Shown here: positions 22,422-29,012 of the stretch, in pieces
Layout: each line of letters begins with the position of its first letter
How positions within the stretch are numbered: position 1 is the stretch's first letter
Source: a virus
Direction: 5' to 3' (one strand)
IMG/VR virus record: IMGVR_UViG_3300030099_004318
Coordinates: 1 to 31,176 of that record
DNA length: 31,176 bases
Position numbers and translations under genes: made by a program
Notes under the pieces: generated by a model
Database searches by the model: none
What the model saw: the letters and a program-made list of their open reading frames with translations, nothing else
What the model was told of the DNA's origin: nothing

Positions 22422-22555
22422 AAAGCTTGTTAAATTTTTTTATTAAAAAATATTTAAAATTAAATCTTTGTAATAGAAAAAAATGTTATAGAGTTGTAAA
22501 TAGAAAAAACGGAGTTTGCTCTATGTGTAAAAATAAATCTAAAGTAATAAAATAA
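22415..22555 (+). CDS. 46-residue zinc-ribbon-like micro-protein
   Basis: ATG 22415 to TAA 22553-22555 encodes a basic peptide whose C-terminal half has two cysteine pairs, C19-x4-C24 and C35-x2-C38, spaced as in a small zinc ribbon (LCNRKKC ... VCSMCK). The N-terminal 15 residues are amphipathic and may touch the membrane. Its stop overlaps the next ATG. Zinc binding is inferred from spacing only. Confidence 0.55.
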   Translation: MLKSLLNFFIKKYLKLNLCNRKKCYRVVNRKNGVCSMCKNKSKVIK

Positions 22556-22788
22556 TGAAAAGTAAAACTTTAAAACAAATTCATACTTTATATGTGCAAG
22601 GTAATTATGCTTGTTTTATAGATGGTTTTGGAAATAAAAAAAAAGACTTTGAAATAAGAATACCTTTAAATGAGATTACAGATAACATAGATTATTTTGT
22701 GGAAAAAAGAATTAAATTTATTAATGAACATAATTTAAGATTAACAGAAGAAAAAAATAATTTAAAAAAATGGAAATTAGTAAGTTAA
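22555..22788 (+). CDS. Small early protein, function unknown
   Basis: The 77-residue product (MKSKTLKQIHTLYVQGNYAC...) combines a short beta region with a C-terminal helix rich in Glu, Lys and Asn (FINEHNLRLTEEKNNLKKWK). No motif recognised. It overlaps the preceding gene by one base and the following gene by 19 bases, indicating translational coupling. Confidence 0.62.
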   Translation: MKSKTLKQIHTLYVQGNYACFIDGFGNKKKDFEIRIPLNEITDNIDYFVEKRIKFINEHNLRLTEEKNNLKKWKLVS

Positions 22789-22967
22789 TTATAAATCATT
22801 TTTTAGATTCATGTTCTAAAAATATGCATGATTTAGAACATAGAAGAAAAATAATTAATATTTATAAGGAACAAATAAATATTTTACATAGCTTTATAGA
22901 AACAGAAGATAAAAGTTTAAAGAGATTGGAAAAAGATGAGCATGATAAAATATCCAAAAAGAGCTAA
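22770..22967 (+). CDS. Small coiled-coil protein, function unknown
   Basis: The 65-residue protein (MEISKLIINHFLDSCSKNMH...) is predicted all helical, with a likely coiled coil over residues 20-60 (heptads of Ile/Leu between Lys and Glu). It overlaps both neighbours, by 19 and 32 bases, in other frames. No family recognised. Confidence 0.55.
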   Translation: MEISKLIINHFLDSCSKNMHDLEHRRKIINIYKEQINILHSFIETEDKSLKRLEKDEHDKISKKS

Positions 22968-23406
22968 ACAGATAATAGATTATATAGGTTTAGAGTATGG
23001 TAATATACATCCAACTGATATAGATGCAGTATTAGAGTTCGATGATTTATATTTATTTTTATTTGAAATTAAACTAGAAGGAACTGAATTTAATAAAGGA
23101 CAAAAAATTTTGCTAAAAAGAATTGTTGATAACTGGGATAGAAATTACGGAAATAATTTAGAATGGACTAAATCAAAAAGAAAAGCTTATGCAATTTATT
23201 GTAGCCATAATATAGAAAATACTGATAAAAATATTATTTTAGCTAATTGCATAATAGATGATATATATGGTGAAGGAAATTATGATGATAATGGAAGACC
23301 TTTAATAGGAAAGACAGTTAAAGATTATATGGAAATAAAAGCTAAACAACATAACATTCATAAGTTGTTATATCATATAGAAGATAATTATTGTCCGTTT
23401 CCTTAA
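22936..23406 (+). CDS. Putative PD-(D/E)XK nuclease-like protein
   Basis: The 156-residue protein shows a compact PD-(D/E)XK pattern: a leading helix (AKQIIDYIGLEYG), IHPTDIDAVLEF with Asp30, then LFLFEIKLEG with Glu44 and Lys46, and a Gln56 in the following helix (NKGQKILLKRIVDNW), which is the usual fourth position. The rest is helical with ILANCIIDDIYGEG. It could be a VRR-NUC-like or restriction-like nuclease acting on host or recombination DNA. I know no close family. It ends this early sub-operon; a terminator follows. Confidence 0.6.
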   Translation: MSMIKYPKRAKQIIDYIGLEYGNIHPTDIDAVLEFDDLYLFLFEIKLEGTEFNKGQKILLKRIVDNWDRNYGNNLEWTKSKRKAYAIYCSHNIENTDKNIILANCIIDDIYGEGNYDDNGRPLIGKTVKDYMEIKAKQHNIHKLLYHIEDNYCPFP

Positions 23407-23433
23407 GATAGTTTTTTTCATTTTTTTGTTTAT

Positions 23434-23468
23434 AAAGGGGTGGGTACACGTATCTGCCCTTTTTTTTA
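23434..23468 (+). terminator. Terminator after the second early sub-operon
   Basis: AAAGGG (23434-23439) pairs with CCCTTT (23457-23462); the inner part contains a small TAC-AC-GTA hairpin. It is followed by a T run to about 23467. It lies 28 bases after the nuclease-like gene. Confidence 0.7.
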
Positions 23469-23499
23469 ATAAAAATAATTATAAATAAATATAAAATAT

Positions 23500-23530
23500 T
23501 TTGTATTATAAATATTTTTATGTATCTTTA
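23500..23530 (+). promoter_or_regulatory. Early promoter, copy 2 of the duplicated promoter-leader
   Basis: TTTG (23500-23503), a 19-base spacer and TATCTTTA (23523-23530), 25 bases before ATG 23556. It follows a terminator and starts the transcript that runs through helicase and probably into the modification genes. Confidence 0.62.
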
Positions 23531-23558
23531 TATTATAATTAAAACAAATAATAAAATG
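23523..23558 (+). repeat. Duplicated promoter-leader, copy 2
   Basis: This 36-base block matches 21456-21495 except that four bases (AATT) are missing. It includes the -7 box, leader and start codon. Confidence 0.85.
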
Positions 23559-23723
23559 ATAAAAATTAGAAAAATACAAAAAGGCGACAAGTTTCAAAAA
23601 ACAATAGAAACTTTTGGAAAAGAAATAACAACTAAAATAACGGTTGTTTTAATCCATGGTAACAAAGTTTTAATGGATGATGGTTCAAGTTATGATGTTA
23701 GACAATTAATAAATTTAAAATAA
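23556..23723 (+). CDS. Small basic beta protein, function unknown
   Basis: The start is ATG 23556, after the promoter; an in-frame ATG at 23520 lies within the promoter itself (it overlaps the -7 box) and cannot be on that transcript. The 55-residue product starts MIKIRKIQKGDKFQKTIETF and continues as alternating beta strands (TTKITVVLIHGNKVLMDDG, SYDVRQLINL), resembling a small SH3-like or OB-like barrel. No family assigned. Its stop overlaps the next ATG. Confidence 0.68.
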   Translation: MIKIRKIQKGDKFQKTIETFGKEITTKITVVLIHGNKVLMDDGSSYDVRQLINLK

Positions 23724-23812
23724 TGAAAAAACAATTAATAGAAGGAATATTATTTATGATACTATGGGTATTTTTTGCATGGTTTAGTTTAACTATAACT
23801 GCACTTATTTAA
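23723..23812 (+). CDS. 29-residue membrane peptide
   Basis: ATG 23723 overlaps the preceding stop; TAA at 23810-23812 precedes the next start by one base. Nearly the whole peptide (MKKQLIEGILFMILWVFFAW..) is a hydrophobic helix at residues 8-28 with two lysines at the N-terminus. The perfect packing between neighbours supports it; function unknown. Confidence 0.5.
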   Translation: MKKQLIEGILFMILWVFFAWFSLTITALI

Positions 23813-23813
23813 A

Positions 23814-24164
23814 TTGAAAAAAAATTATATCAAAAGTATTTTACAAGAATATATAGATGAATTTATAGGCTGTGAAATAACTCAAAAATTTCATTTTCAT
23901 TCTAAAAAACGAGCTGAATTTGCTAGAAAAATTGATGAAGATTTTTATAAAAAATCTATAGAAACTATTAAAACTCTTTGTAAATACGTAATTTTATTAA
24001 ACACAAATAAGCTATCGCATTTATATATGTATGAAAACGAGATACTTCAATTAGCAAAAGCTCAATCTAAAAAGAAAAAAACATCAATTGAAAGTTCTAT
24101 AAAATTAATAAATGAGGTAGATTCTATAATAACAAAACTTAAAAAAAATGGGAATAAAAATTAA
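23814..24164 (+). CDS. Helical protein with TTG start, function unknown
   Basis: The 116-residue frame starts at TTG 23814, one base after the preceding stop; the next in-frame ATG is about 75 codons later, so a TTG start is needed. The product is lysine-rich and all helical (YIKSILQEYIDEFIGCEI, then KKRAEFARKIDEDFYKKSI, and a C-terminal IKLINEVDSIITKLKK). It overlaps the helicase gene by 17 bases. A replication-accessory role, such as helicase loading, is possible from position alone. Confidence 0.6.
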   Translation: MKKNYIKSILQEYIDEFIGCEITQKFHFHSKKRAEFARKIDEDFYKKSIETIKTLCKYVILLNTNKLSHLYMYENEILQLAKAQSKKKKTSIESSIKLINEVDSIITKLKKNGNKN

Positions 24165-25095
24165 AGATTTTGAAGACATATTAAATGAAGATAAAAGTAA
24201 AAATAAATGTAAAGAGGTTTATGTAAAAAATATAAAAGATAATTTATATAATTATTATCAAGATGGTTATCCCTTAGGAGAAACTTCATATATAAATAAA
24301 TTAGATGAAAATTTTAAATGGAGAAAAGGGTTTTTATATTGCTTTAGTGGTTATCCTCAAAGCGGCAAATCTGAAATAATAAATTATTTAATGGTGCTTA
24401 GAGCAAAACATTATAAAGATAAAATTGTAATGTATTCTCCAGAAACCAATACAGCCGAATTGGTTTTAAATTTATGTAGAGCTTATCTAGGAAAAAATGT
24501 AAATCCTAATTTTTCTAATATTTGTACTAAAGAAGAAATGGATATAGCTTTAAATTTTGTAGATAATCATTTTGTGTTTTTAGAAAATCAAGATGAAATG
24601 CCTTCAATAAAATCATTAGTAAAAAATTTTAAAAAATTATCAAAAAAAGGATATAGTAATTTTATTATTGACCCTTTGAATTGGGTTGTAGAATCAAACG
24701 CAGGCGAACAAAACTTATATCAATATTTAAAATTGACTTTAACAATTTTAAAACAATTTGCGAAATCTACTGACAGTATAATGATTTACTGTGAACACCC
24801 AAAAACTCCATATGCTATAAAAGGAAAAATACCAAAAGCAACAGCATACAGTTTAGCAGGTGGTACAATGCATTTTAACAAGACTGATGGCATGGTAGTT
24901 ATGCATAGATTAAGTGAAGAAGATTTAGAAGAAAAAGTTAAGAGTGGAGAAATTTTATCAAGAATGTTAGAAAATAAAGAAAAACATATTAGATTTGTTG
25001 AATTTGAAACGGTAAAAATGAAGTCTCAAAGATTAAATGGAATATTAGGTAGCTGTATTATTGAATATGATATTATAACAGGAAGATATAATTAA
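24148..25095 (+). CDS. DnaB/Twinkle-type replicative helicase (RecA-fold ATPase)
   Basis: The 315-residue protein has the RecA-like helicase core: Walker A GYPQSGKS (residues 68-75), KIVMYSPETN on the next strand with Glu as catalytic acid, Walker B NFIIDPLNWV (Asp175), YCEHPKTP, and AYSLAGGTMHFNKTDGMVV, which resembles the Gly-Gly-x-x-Phe-x-Lys-x-Asp segment before the DNA-binding loop of Twinkle and T7 gp4 helicases. It lacks a DnaB N-terminal domain and any Toprim primase domain. It should unwind DNA at the phage fork. No DNA polymerase is encoded, so the phage must use host polymerase. Confidence 0.85.
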   Translation: MGIKIKDFEDILNEDKSKNKCKEVYVKNIKDNLYNYYQDGYPLGETSYINKLDENFKWRKGFLYCFSGYPQSGKSEIINYLMVLRAKHYKDKIVMYSPETNTAELVLNLCRAYLGKNVNPNFSNICTKEEMDIALNFVDNHFVFLENQDEMPSIKSLVKNFKKLSKKGYSNFIIDPLNWVVESNAGEQNLYQYLKLTLTILKQFAKSTDSIMIYCEHPKTPYAIKGKIPKATAYSLAGGTMHFNKTDGMVVMHRLSEEDLEEKVKSGEILSRMLENKEKHIRFVEFETVKMKSQRLNGILGSCIIEYDIITGRYN

Positions 25096-25102
25096 TTAAA
25101 TT

Positions 25103-25300
25103 ATGAAACAAGAACAAGCATTACAAATTATTGTACAAGTTTGCGAAAAAGGAAATAAAGCAGGTTTGTTTTCTTTAAGCGAATCATCTTTGGTTTTAAA
25201 AGCATTAGAACAATTTGGAGTTAAACCGCCAGACGTGGAAAATGTTGAAGAAGCAAAAGAAGTCAAAGAAGAAAGTGAAAAAAAACAAGTTAAAGATTAG
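25103..25300 (+). CDS. Small acidic-basic protein after the helicase, function unknown
   Basis: The 65-residue product begins MKQEQALQIIVQVCEKGNKA with a short helix-turn-helix-like fold (GLFSLSESSLVLKALEQFG) and ends in a run of charged Glu, Lys, Val residues. I recall short proteins with a QAL..I......A...G.......A......AL..L pattern near phage helicases, but cannot assign a function. It is 7 bases after the helicase stop. Confidence 0.62.
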   Translation: MKQEQALQIIVQVCEKGNKAGLFSLSESSLVLKALEQFGVKPPDVENVEEAKEVKEESEKKQVKD

Positions 25301-25595
25301 TTATAAATTCACTTGCTACAATAATATAATAAATTTCAAAAAAAATAAAATCTCATTTGAAGATGAAGTAATACGTGGTACTACAGATAATCCATGTAGA
25401 ACTTCAATATCATTATGGAGCTTATATAAATCAAAAAAAAACAAAAGTATAGGTTTTGATTTATCGAATAAAAGAACAATAATTCCTAACTATTGCCTTT
25501 TTTTTTCTGATATAAAAGAAAAAAAAACATATAAATATCAAAATAAAATTATTACAAGAGAAGAATTTGTAATACTTTTAGGATGTGAAACCTAA
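25242..25595 (+). CDS. Lysine-rich protein, function unknown
   Basis: The only ATG upstream of the free coding part is 25242, giving 117 residues; a TTG at 25215 would add nine more. Both overlap the previous gene by dozens of bases in another frame, so the true start is unsure and may be a non-ATG codon nearer 25300. The non-overlapping part (SYKFTCYNNIINFKKNKISF onwards) has WSLYKSKKNKSIGFDLS and ITREEFVILLGCET. No family recognised. Confidence 0.5.
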   Translation: MLKKQKKSKKKVKKNKLKISYKFTCYNNIINFKKNKISFEDEVIRGTTDNPCRTSISLWSLYKSKKNKSIGFDLSNKRTIIPNYCLFFSDIKEKKTYKYQNKIITREEFVILLGCET

Positions 25596-25887
25596 AGGAA
25601 AAGAAAAAATAATAGTAGAAATAAAAAAATTTATTAAAGATAATAAGGTAAAAGCAAATAAAAACTTTTACGATTCTAAAGACGATTTAGAATGTTATAA
25701 AATGATTTATGCTTTATCTGAATTGTTTAGAGTAAGCGATACACATATAAGAAATCATGAAGAAGTTGAAAAAATGATTGATGATTTATGGTGTTTGTAT
25801 TATTATTTTAAAGAAAATATTGATGGTAATAAAATAAATTATACTAATATTGTAAATAGGTATTCAATGTATGAAGAAAAAAATTGA
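25585..25887 (+). CDS. Helical protein with GTG start, function unknown
   Basis: The 100-residue frame starts at GTG 25585, overlapping the preceding stop by 11 bases; the first in-frame ATG is about 40 codons in. It is helical with ECYKMIYALSELFRVSD and VEKMIDDLWCLYYYFKEN. It overlaps the ParB-like gene by 17 bases, so it may be the first member of the modification operon. No function assigned. Confidence 0.6.
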   Translation: MKPKGKEKIIVEIKKFIKDNKVKANKNFYDSKDDLECYKMIYALSELFRVSDTHIRNHEEVEKMIDDLWCLYYYFKENIDGNKINYTNIVNRYSMYEEKN

Positions 25888-26401
25888 TATAAATAAAATA
25901 AAACCTAACGAAGAAAATCCAAGATTAATTAACGAAGAAAAATTTAATAAGTTAGTAAAATCAATTAAAGATTTTCCAGAAATGTTAGAAAAAAGACCAT
26001 TAGTGGTCGATGAAGATTATGTAGTGTTAGGTGGTAATATGAGGCTAAAAGCTCTAGAAAAAGCAGGAGTTAAATCAGTATGGATAGATATGGCGGAAGG
26101 TTGGAGCGAAGAAAAAAAACAAGAATTTATAATAAAAGATAACGTTAGTTTTGGAGCATGGGACTGGGATATATTAGCTAACGAATGGGATAATAATAAG
26201 ATAAACGAATGGGGACTTGATTTTTTGTTTGATAAAGATATTAATTTAGATAATTTTTTTGAAGATAAAGAAGAAGAAATTGATAAAAAAAATAAAATTA
26301 TTCTTGAATATAATGAAATTGAGTATAATAAAATTATAGATAAATTAAATTCAATAAAAGGAAGCAAAGAAAAAATAATTTATGATTTGTTATTTAAATG
26401 A
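25871..26401 (+). CDS. ParB/Srx-like domain protein, probable DpdA partner
   Basis: The 176-residue protein has an N-terminal ParB-like domain: IDINKIKPNEENPRLI (residues 5-20), a helix with KLVKSIKDFP, RPLVVDEDYVVLGGNMRLKA with the GGNMR nucleotide-binding motif at 54-58, and WSEEKKQEFIIKDNVSFGAWDW. The C-terminal 70 residues are acidic and helical. In phages such domains accompany DNA methylases or other DNA-modifying enzymes. Here the stop overlaps the DpdA-like start (ATGA), so I infer it directs or powers base exchange. In bacterial dpd islands DpdA also works with a partner, DpdB; equivalence is not shown. Confidence 0.78.
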   Translation: MKKKIDINKIKPNEENPRLINEEKFNKLVKSIKDFPEMLEKRPLVVDEDYVVLGGNMRLKALEKAGVKSVWIDMAEGWSEEKKQEFIIKDNVSFGAWDWDILANEWDNNKINEWGLDFLFDKDINLDNFFEDKEEEIDKKNKIILEYNEIEYNKIIDKLNSIKGSKEKIIYDLLFK

Positions 26402-27147
26402 AAATATATTTAGCGGGATTCAGAACAATACAAAATCATTTTGATAAATCCACAAAAGACGTTTATTTACTATCATCTTTTTGGGAACATAAAACGGGAA
26501 GATACGAGGATTATGTAATGCAAAAAAAACATATATTAGATAGTGGTGCATTTACAGCAATAAACGACAAAACAGGAAAATATAAGAATTTTGATTGGGA
26601 TATCTATTGTGATAAATATATTTCTTTTATAAAAAAAACAAAACAAAAATTATTCTTTGAATTAGATATTGATTGTGTCGTTGGATTAAAAAAAGTCGAA
26701 TATTATAGAAAAAAAATTGAGGACGCTATTGGAATAGCACCTATTGTTTGTTGGCATCAAAATAGAGGTTCTGATTATTGGATAAAAAGCTGCGAAGATT
26801 ATAATTATGTTGCCTTAGGAACAACTACTACAACTAAAATTGGAAAAAAAATAAGAAGCAACCCATGGTCCTTAAAATGGTTTATTAATCATGCTCATAA
26901 TAATAACGCAAAAATACATGGATTAGGTTTTACCTCGATAAAATGGTTAAGTAAATTAAATTTTGATAGCGTTGATAGTACAAGTTGGTTAGGTGGAAGG
27001 TATGGAAATATATATCAATTTAACAATCAAAAATTAAATCGATATAATTTTAAAAAAAACAAAAGAGTTAAAGATTGGTATGCGTTACATATACATAATT
27101 TCATAGAGTGGGTAAAATTTTCTAACTTTGCTGAAAAAAATTTTTAA
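26398..27147 (+). CDS. dpdA: DpdA-like DNA-guanine transglycosylase (TGT-related)
   Basis: The 249-residue protein resembles phage DpdA enzymes, which swap guanine in DNA for a 7-deazaguanine. Visible TGT-type landmarks: ILDSGAF (Asp48, compare DSGGF in TGT), FFELDIDCVVG (Asp90, Asp92, compare DEC), YVALG (137-141), IHGLGFTS (173-180) and NFDSVDSTSW with Asp190/Asp193 as candidate nucleophile. It is much shorter than tRNA-acting TGT (about 370 residues) and lacks the zinc CxCxxC motif, which fits a DNA-acting phage form. It is coupled to the ParB-like gene and followed by queC, queD, queE and folE, giving substrate supply in the same transcript. Confidence 0.78.
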   Translation: MKIYLAGFRTIQNHFDKSTKDVYLLSSFWEHKTGRYEDYVMQKKHILDSGAFTAINDKTGKYKNFDWDIYCDKYISFIKKTKQKLFFELDIDCVVGLKKVEYYRKKIEDAIGIAPIVCWHQNRGSDYWIKSCEDYNYVALGTTTTTKIGKKIRSNPWSLKWFINHAHNNNAKIHGLGFTSIKWLSKLNFDSVDSTSWLGGRYGNIYQFNNQKLNRYNFKKNKRVKDWYALHIHNFIEWVKFSNFAEKNF

Positions 27148-27150
27148 AAC

Positions 27151-27768
27151 ATGAAAGATGTAGTTATATTATTTAGTGGAGGACAAGATTCTACTACTTG
27201 CTTATATTGGGCAAAACAAAAATTTGACAAAATTTATGCAGTTGGATTTGATTATGGACAGAAACATAAAATAGAAATAGAATCAGCGCAAAAAATTTGC
27301 GATAAAGAAAATATATCTTATAAGATATTTAATATAGCTGATTTATTAAAAACCAACAATAAAACTAATTTAAGATTAACAGAAGGAAGGAATAGTTTGT
27401 TTATTACTATTGCAGGAATTTACGCAAAAGGGCTAGGTGTATCGGATTTAATCACAGGCACTTGTCAAATGGATTTTCAAGATTATCCAGATTGTAGAAG
27501 AAAATTTATTGACAGTATTCAATTAACATTAACGCTAGGGATGGATGTTGATTTTAGAATACATACTCCTTTAATGTATTTATCTAAAGCTGAGACTTGG
27601 AAGATGGCAAAAGAATTAAATATTTTAAATGTTATAATTAACGATACTATGACAGATTATAATGGTTCAAATGTTTTTAATGAGTGGGGTTATGGAATTA
27701 ATAATAATCATGCAACAGAATTAAGAGTTAATGGTTATTATGAAGCTAAAGAAAAAGGTTGGATATGA
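27151..27768 (+). CDS. queC: QueC-like 7-cyano-7-deazaguanine (preQ0) synthase lacking zinc cysteines
   Basis: The 205-residue protein has the PP-loop SGGQDST (9-15), GFDYGQKHKIE (32-42), EGRNSLF (78-84), GTCQMDFQDYPDCR (103-116) and LSKAETW (144-150), all diagnostic for QueC, which converts 7-carboxy-7-deazaguanine to preQ0 using ATP and ammonia. Canonical QueC then has TLTCYNG and a CGxCxxCxLR cluster, four cysteines that bind zinc. Here these read TMTDYNG (Asp169) and a WGYGINNNHATELR stretch, with no cysteine at all. The fold could be held another way, or the product may differ. Start ATG is three bases after dpdA. Confidence 0.88.
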   Translation: MKDVVILFSGGQDSTTCLYWAKQKFDKIYAVGFDYGQKHKIEIESAQKICDKENISYKIFNIADLLKTNNKTNLRLTEGRNSLFITIAGIYAKGLGVSDLITGTCQMDFQDYPDCRRKFIDSIQLTLTLGMDVDFRIHTPLMYLSKAETWKMAKELNILNVIINDTMTDYNGSNVFNEWGYGINNNHATELRVNGYYEAKEKGWI

Positions 27769-28184
27769 TTATACAAAAGAAATATTATTTTTACGCAGGA
27801 CATAGAAATAAAGAAGCAGGAGAAAAATGTAGTAGATTACATGGACATACTTATGATGTAATATGTGATTTTGAATTTGATTTTATAGATGAAAAAAGCG
27901 GAGTAACATTTTTATTTTCTGATATAGATAAATTAGTTGAGCCTATAATAAAATATTATGACCATTACTTTATATTATGGGACAAAGATGAAATGTGTGA
28001 GGTGTTTGATAAATGCAACGAGCCTTATAGAAAATTACCTTTTCCTACTTCTGCAGAAAATATGTCAGCACACTTATTTAATAGAATTAAAAATGAAACA
28101 AAATTAAATATTGTAAAATTACAATTTCAAGAAACAAAGTCAAGTACTGTAATATATGAACAAGGAAAAAAAGTTAGCAGTTAG
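27765..28184 (+). CDS. queD: QueD, 6-carboxytetrahydropterin synthase
   Basis: The start is ATG 27765, overlapping the queC stop by ATGA; a TTG six bases earlier is unnecessary. The 139-residue protein shows the zinc and catalytic residues: AGHR (His13), KCSRLHGHTY (Cys22, His26, His28), DHYFIL (Asp66, His67), PTSAEN and the final QETKSSTVIY (Glu123). It converts dihydroneopterin triphosphate, the FolE product, to 6-carboxytetrahydropterin, the second step of deazaguanine synthesis. Length and motifs match the family closely. Confidence 0.92.
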   Translation: MIIQKKYYFYAGHRNKEAGEKCSRLHGHTYDVICDFEFDFIDEKSGVTFLFSDIDKLVEPIIKYYDHYFILWDKDEMCEVFDKCNEPYRKLPFPTSAENMSAHLFNRIKNETKLNIVKLQFQETKSSTVIYEQGKKVSS

Positions 28185-28896
28185 TGAGGTGTTTTACTCT
28201 ATTCAAGGAGAAGGAAAAACTATGGGTTACCCTTCTGTGTTTGTTAGATTAGGCGGATGTAATTTAATGTGTGGAGGTATGGGAACACAAAACGATAAAG
28301 AATTACATAACGAAGCTCAATGGAGATGTGATACGGTAGAGGTATGGATGAAAAGTCAATCAAAATTTATATCACAAGTTTTAAATGAAGAACAAATAAA
28401 GGCAATTAAAAACGGAGCACATTTAATTATGACAGGAGGTGAACCATTAATGCAACAAAAAAATTTAGTTGAATTTATTAAATATATAAAATCTAATATA
28501 AATGAAAATGTATATGTAGAAATAGAAACAAATGGTACAATTATTCCAAACGAAGACACATTACAATATATTAATTTATTTAACTGCTCTCCAAAAACTA
28601 AAAATAGCGGTAATGATAAATCTTTAACTTATGTTCCAAAAGCAATAAGAACTATTAATGAAGCAAAAGATTCTATATTTAAATTTGTAATAAATGATTA
28701 TAATGATTTTGAAGAAGTAAAAAATGATTATGCACAATTAGTTGATAGAGAAAAAATATGGTTAATGCCTGCAGGAGAAAATCAAAAATTATTAGAAAAA
28801 ACTAAAGAAAATGTAGCGGAGTTATGTAAAGTAAATAATTTAAAATTTACTACTAGACTTCATATAGAAATTTGGAATCAAAAAACAGGAGTATAA
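28156..28896 (+). CDS. queE: QueE, 7-carboxy-7-deazaguanine synthase (radical SAM)
   Basis: The 246-residue enzyme carries out ring contraction to 7-carboxy-7-deazaguanine. It has YSIQGEG (14-20), the cluster cysteines GGCNLMC...WRCDT (Cys35, Cys39, Cys58), MTGGEP (92-97) and IETNGT, with NCSPKTKNSG in the C-terminal half. The standard QueE motif is CX3CX2C; here 18 residues separate the second and third cysteine, a 16-residue insertion. Other QueE proteins, such as that of Burkholderia multivorans, also have a stretched motif, so activity is likely. The gene overlaps queD by 29 bases. Confidence 0.9.
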   Translation: MNKEKKLAVSEVFYSIQGEGKTMGYPSVFVRLGGCNLMCGGMGTQNDKELHNEAQWRCDTVEVWMKSQSKFISQVLNEEQIKAIKNGAHLIMTGGEPLMQQKNLVEFIKYIKSNINENVYVEIETNGTIIPNEDTLQYINLFNCSPKTKNSGNDKSLTYVPKAIRTINEAKDSIFKFVINDYNDFEEVKNDYAQLVDREKIWLMPAGENQKLLEKTKENVAELCKVNNLKFTTRLHIEIWNQKTGV

Positions 28897-29012
28897 TGGA
28901 TATAATAAATCATATAACAGGAATGTGTGGTGAACCGCATTTAAATATTAATATAGTTTTTATAATAACTATTGTTTTTTTTATTATTAAAAAACAATTA
29001 AGAAAAATATGA
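28896..29012 (+). CDS. 38-residue membrane micro-protein within the modification operon
   Basis: ATG 28896 overlaps the queE stop and the TGA at 29010-29012 overlaps the folE start, so the frame is tightly embedded. The peptide starts MDIINHITGMCGEPHLNI and then forms a membrane helix (about 18-32) with a basic tail KKQLRKI. I recall short GxCGEPHxNI membrane peptides in other phage and flavobacterial genomes, function unknown. A role in the modification pathway is not evident. Confidence 0.55.
   Translation: MDIINHITGMCGEPHLNINIVFIITIVFFIIKKQLRKI

Noticed and set aside
26017-26367. 116-residue minus-strand frame
   Set aside because: It is a shadow of the ParB-like gene; Leu/Ser-rich reading typical of the complement of A-rich coding DNA.
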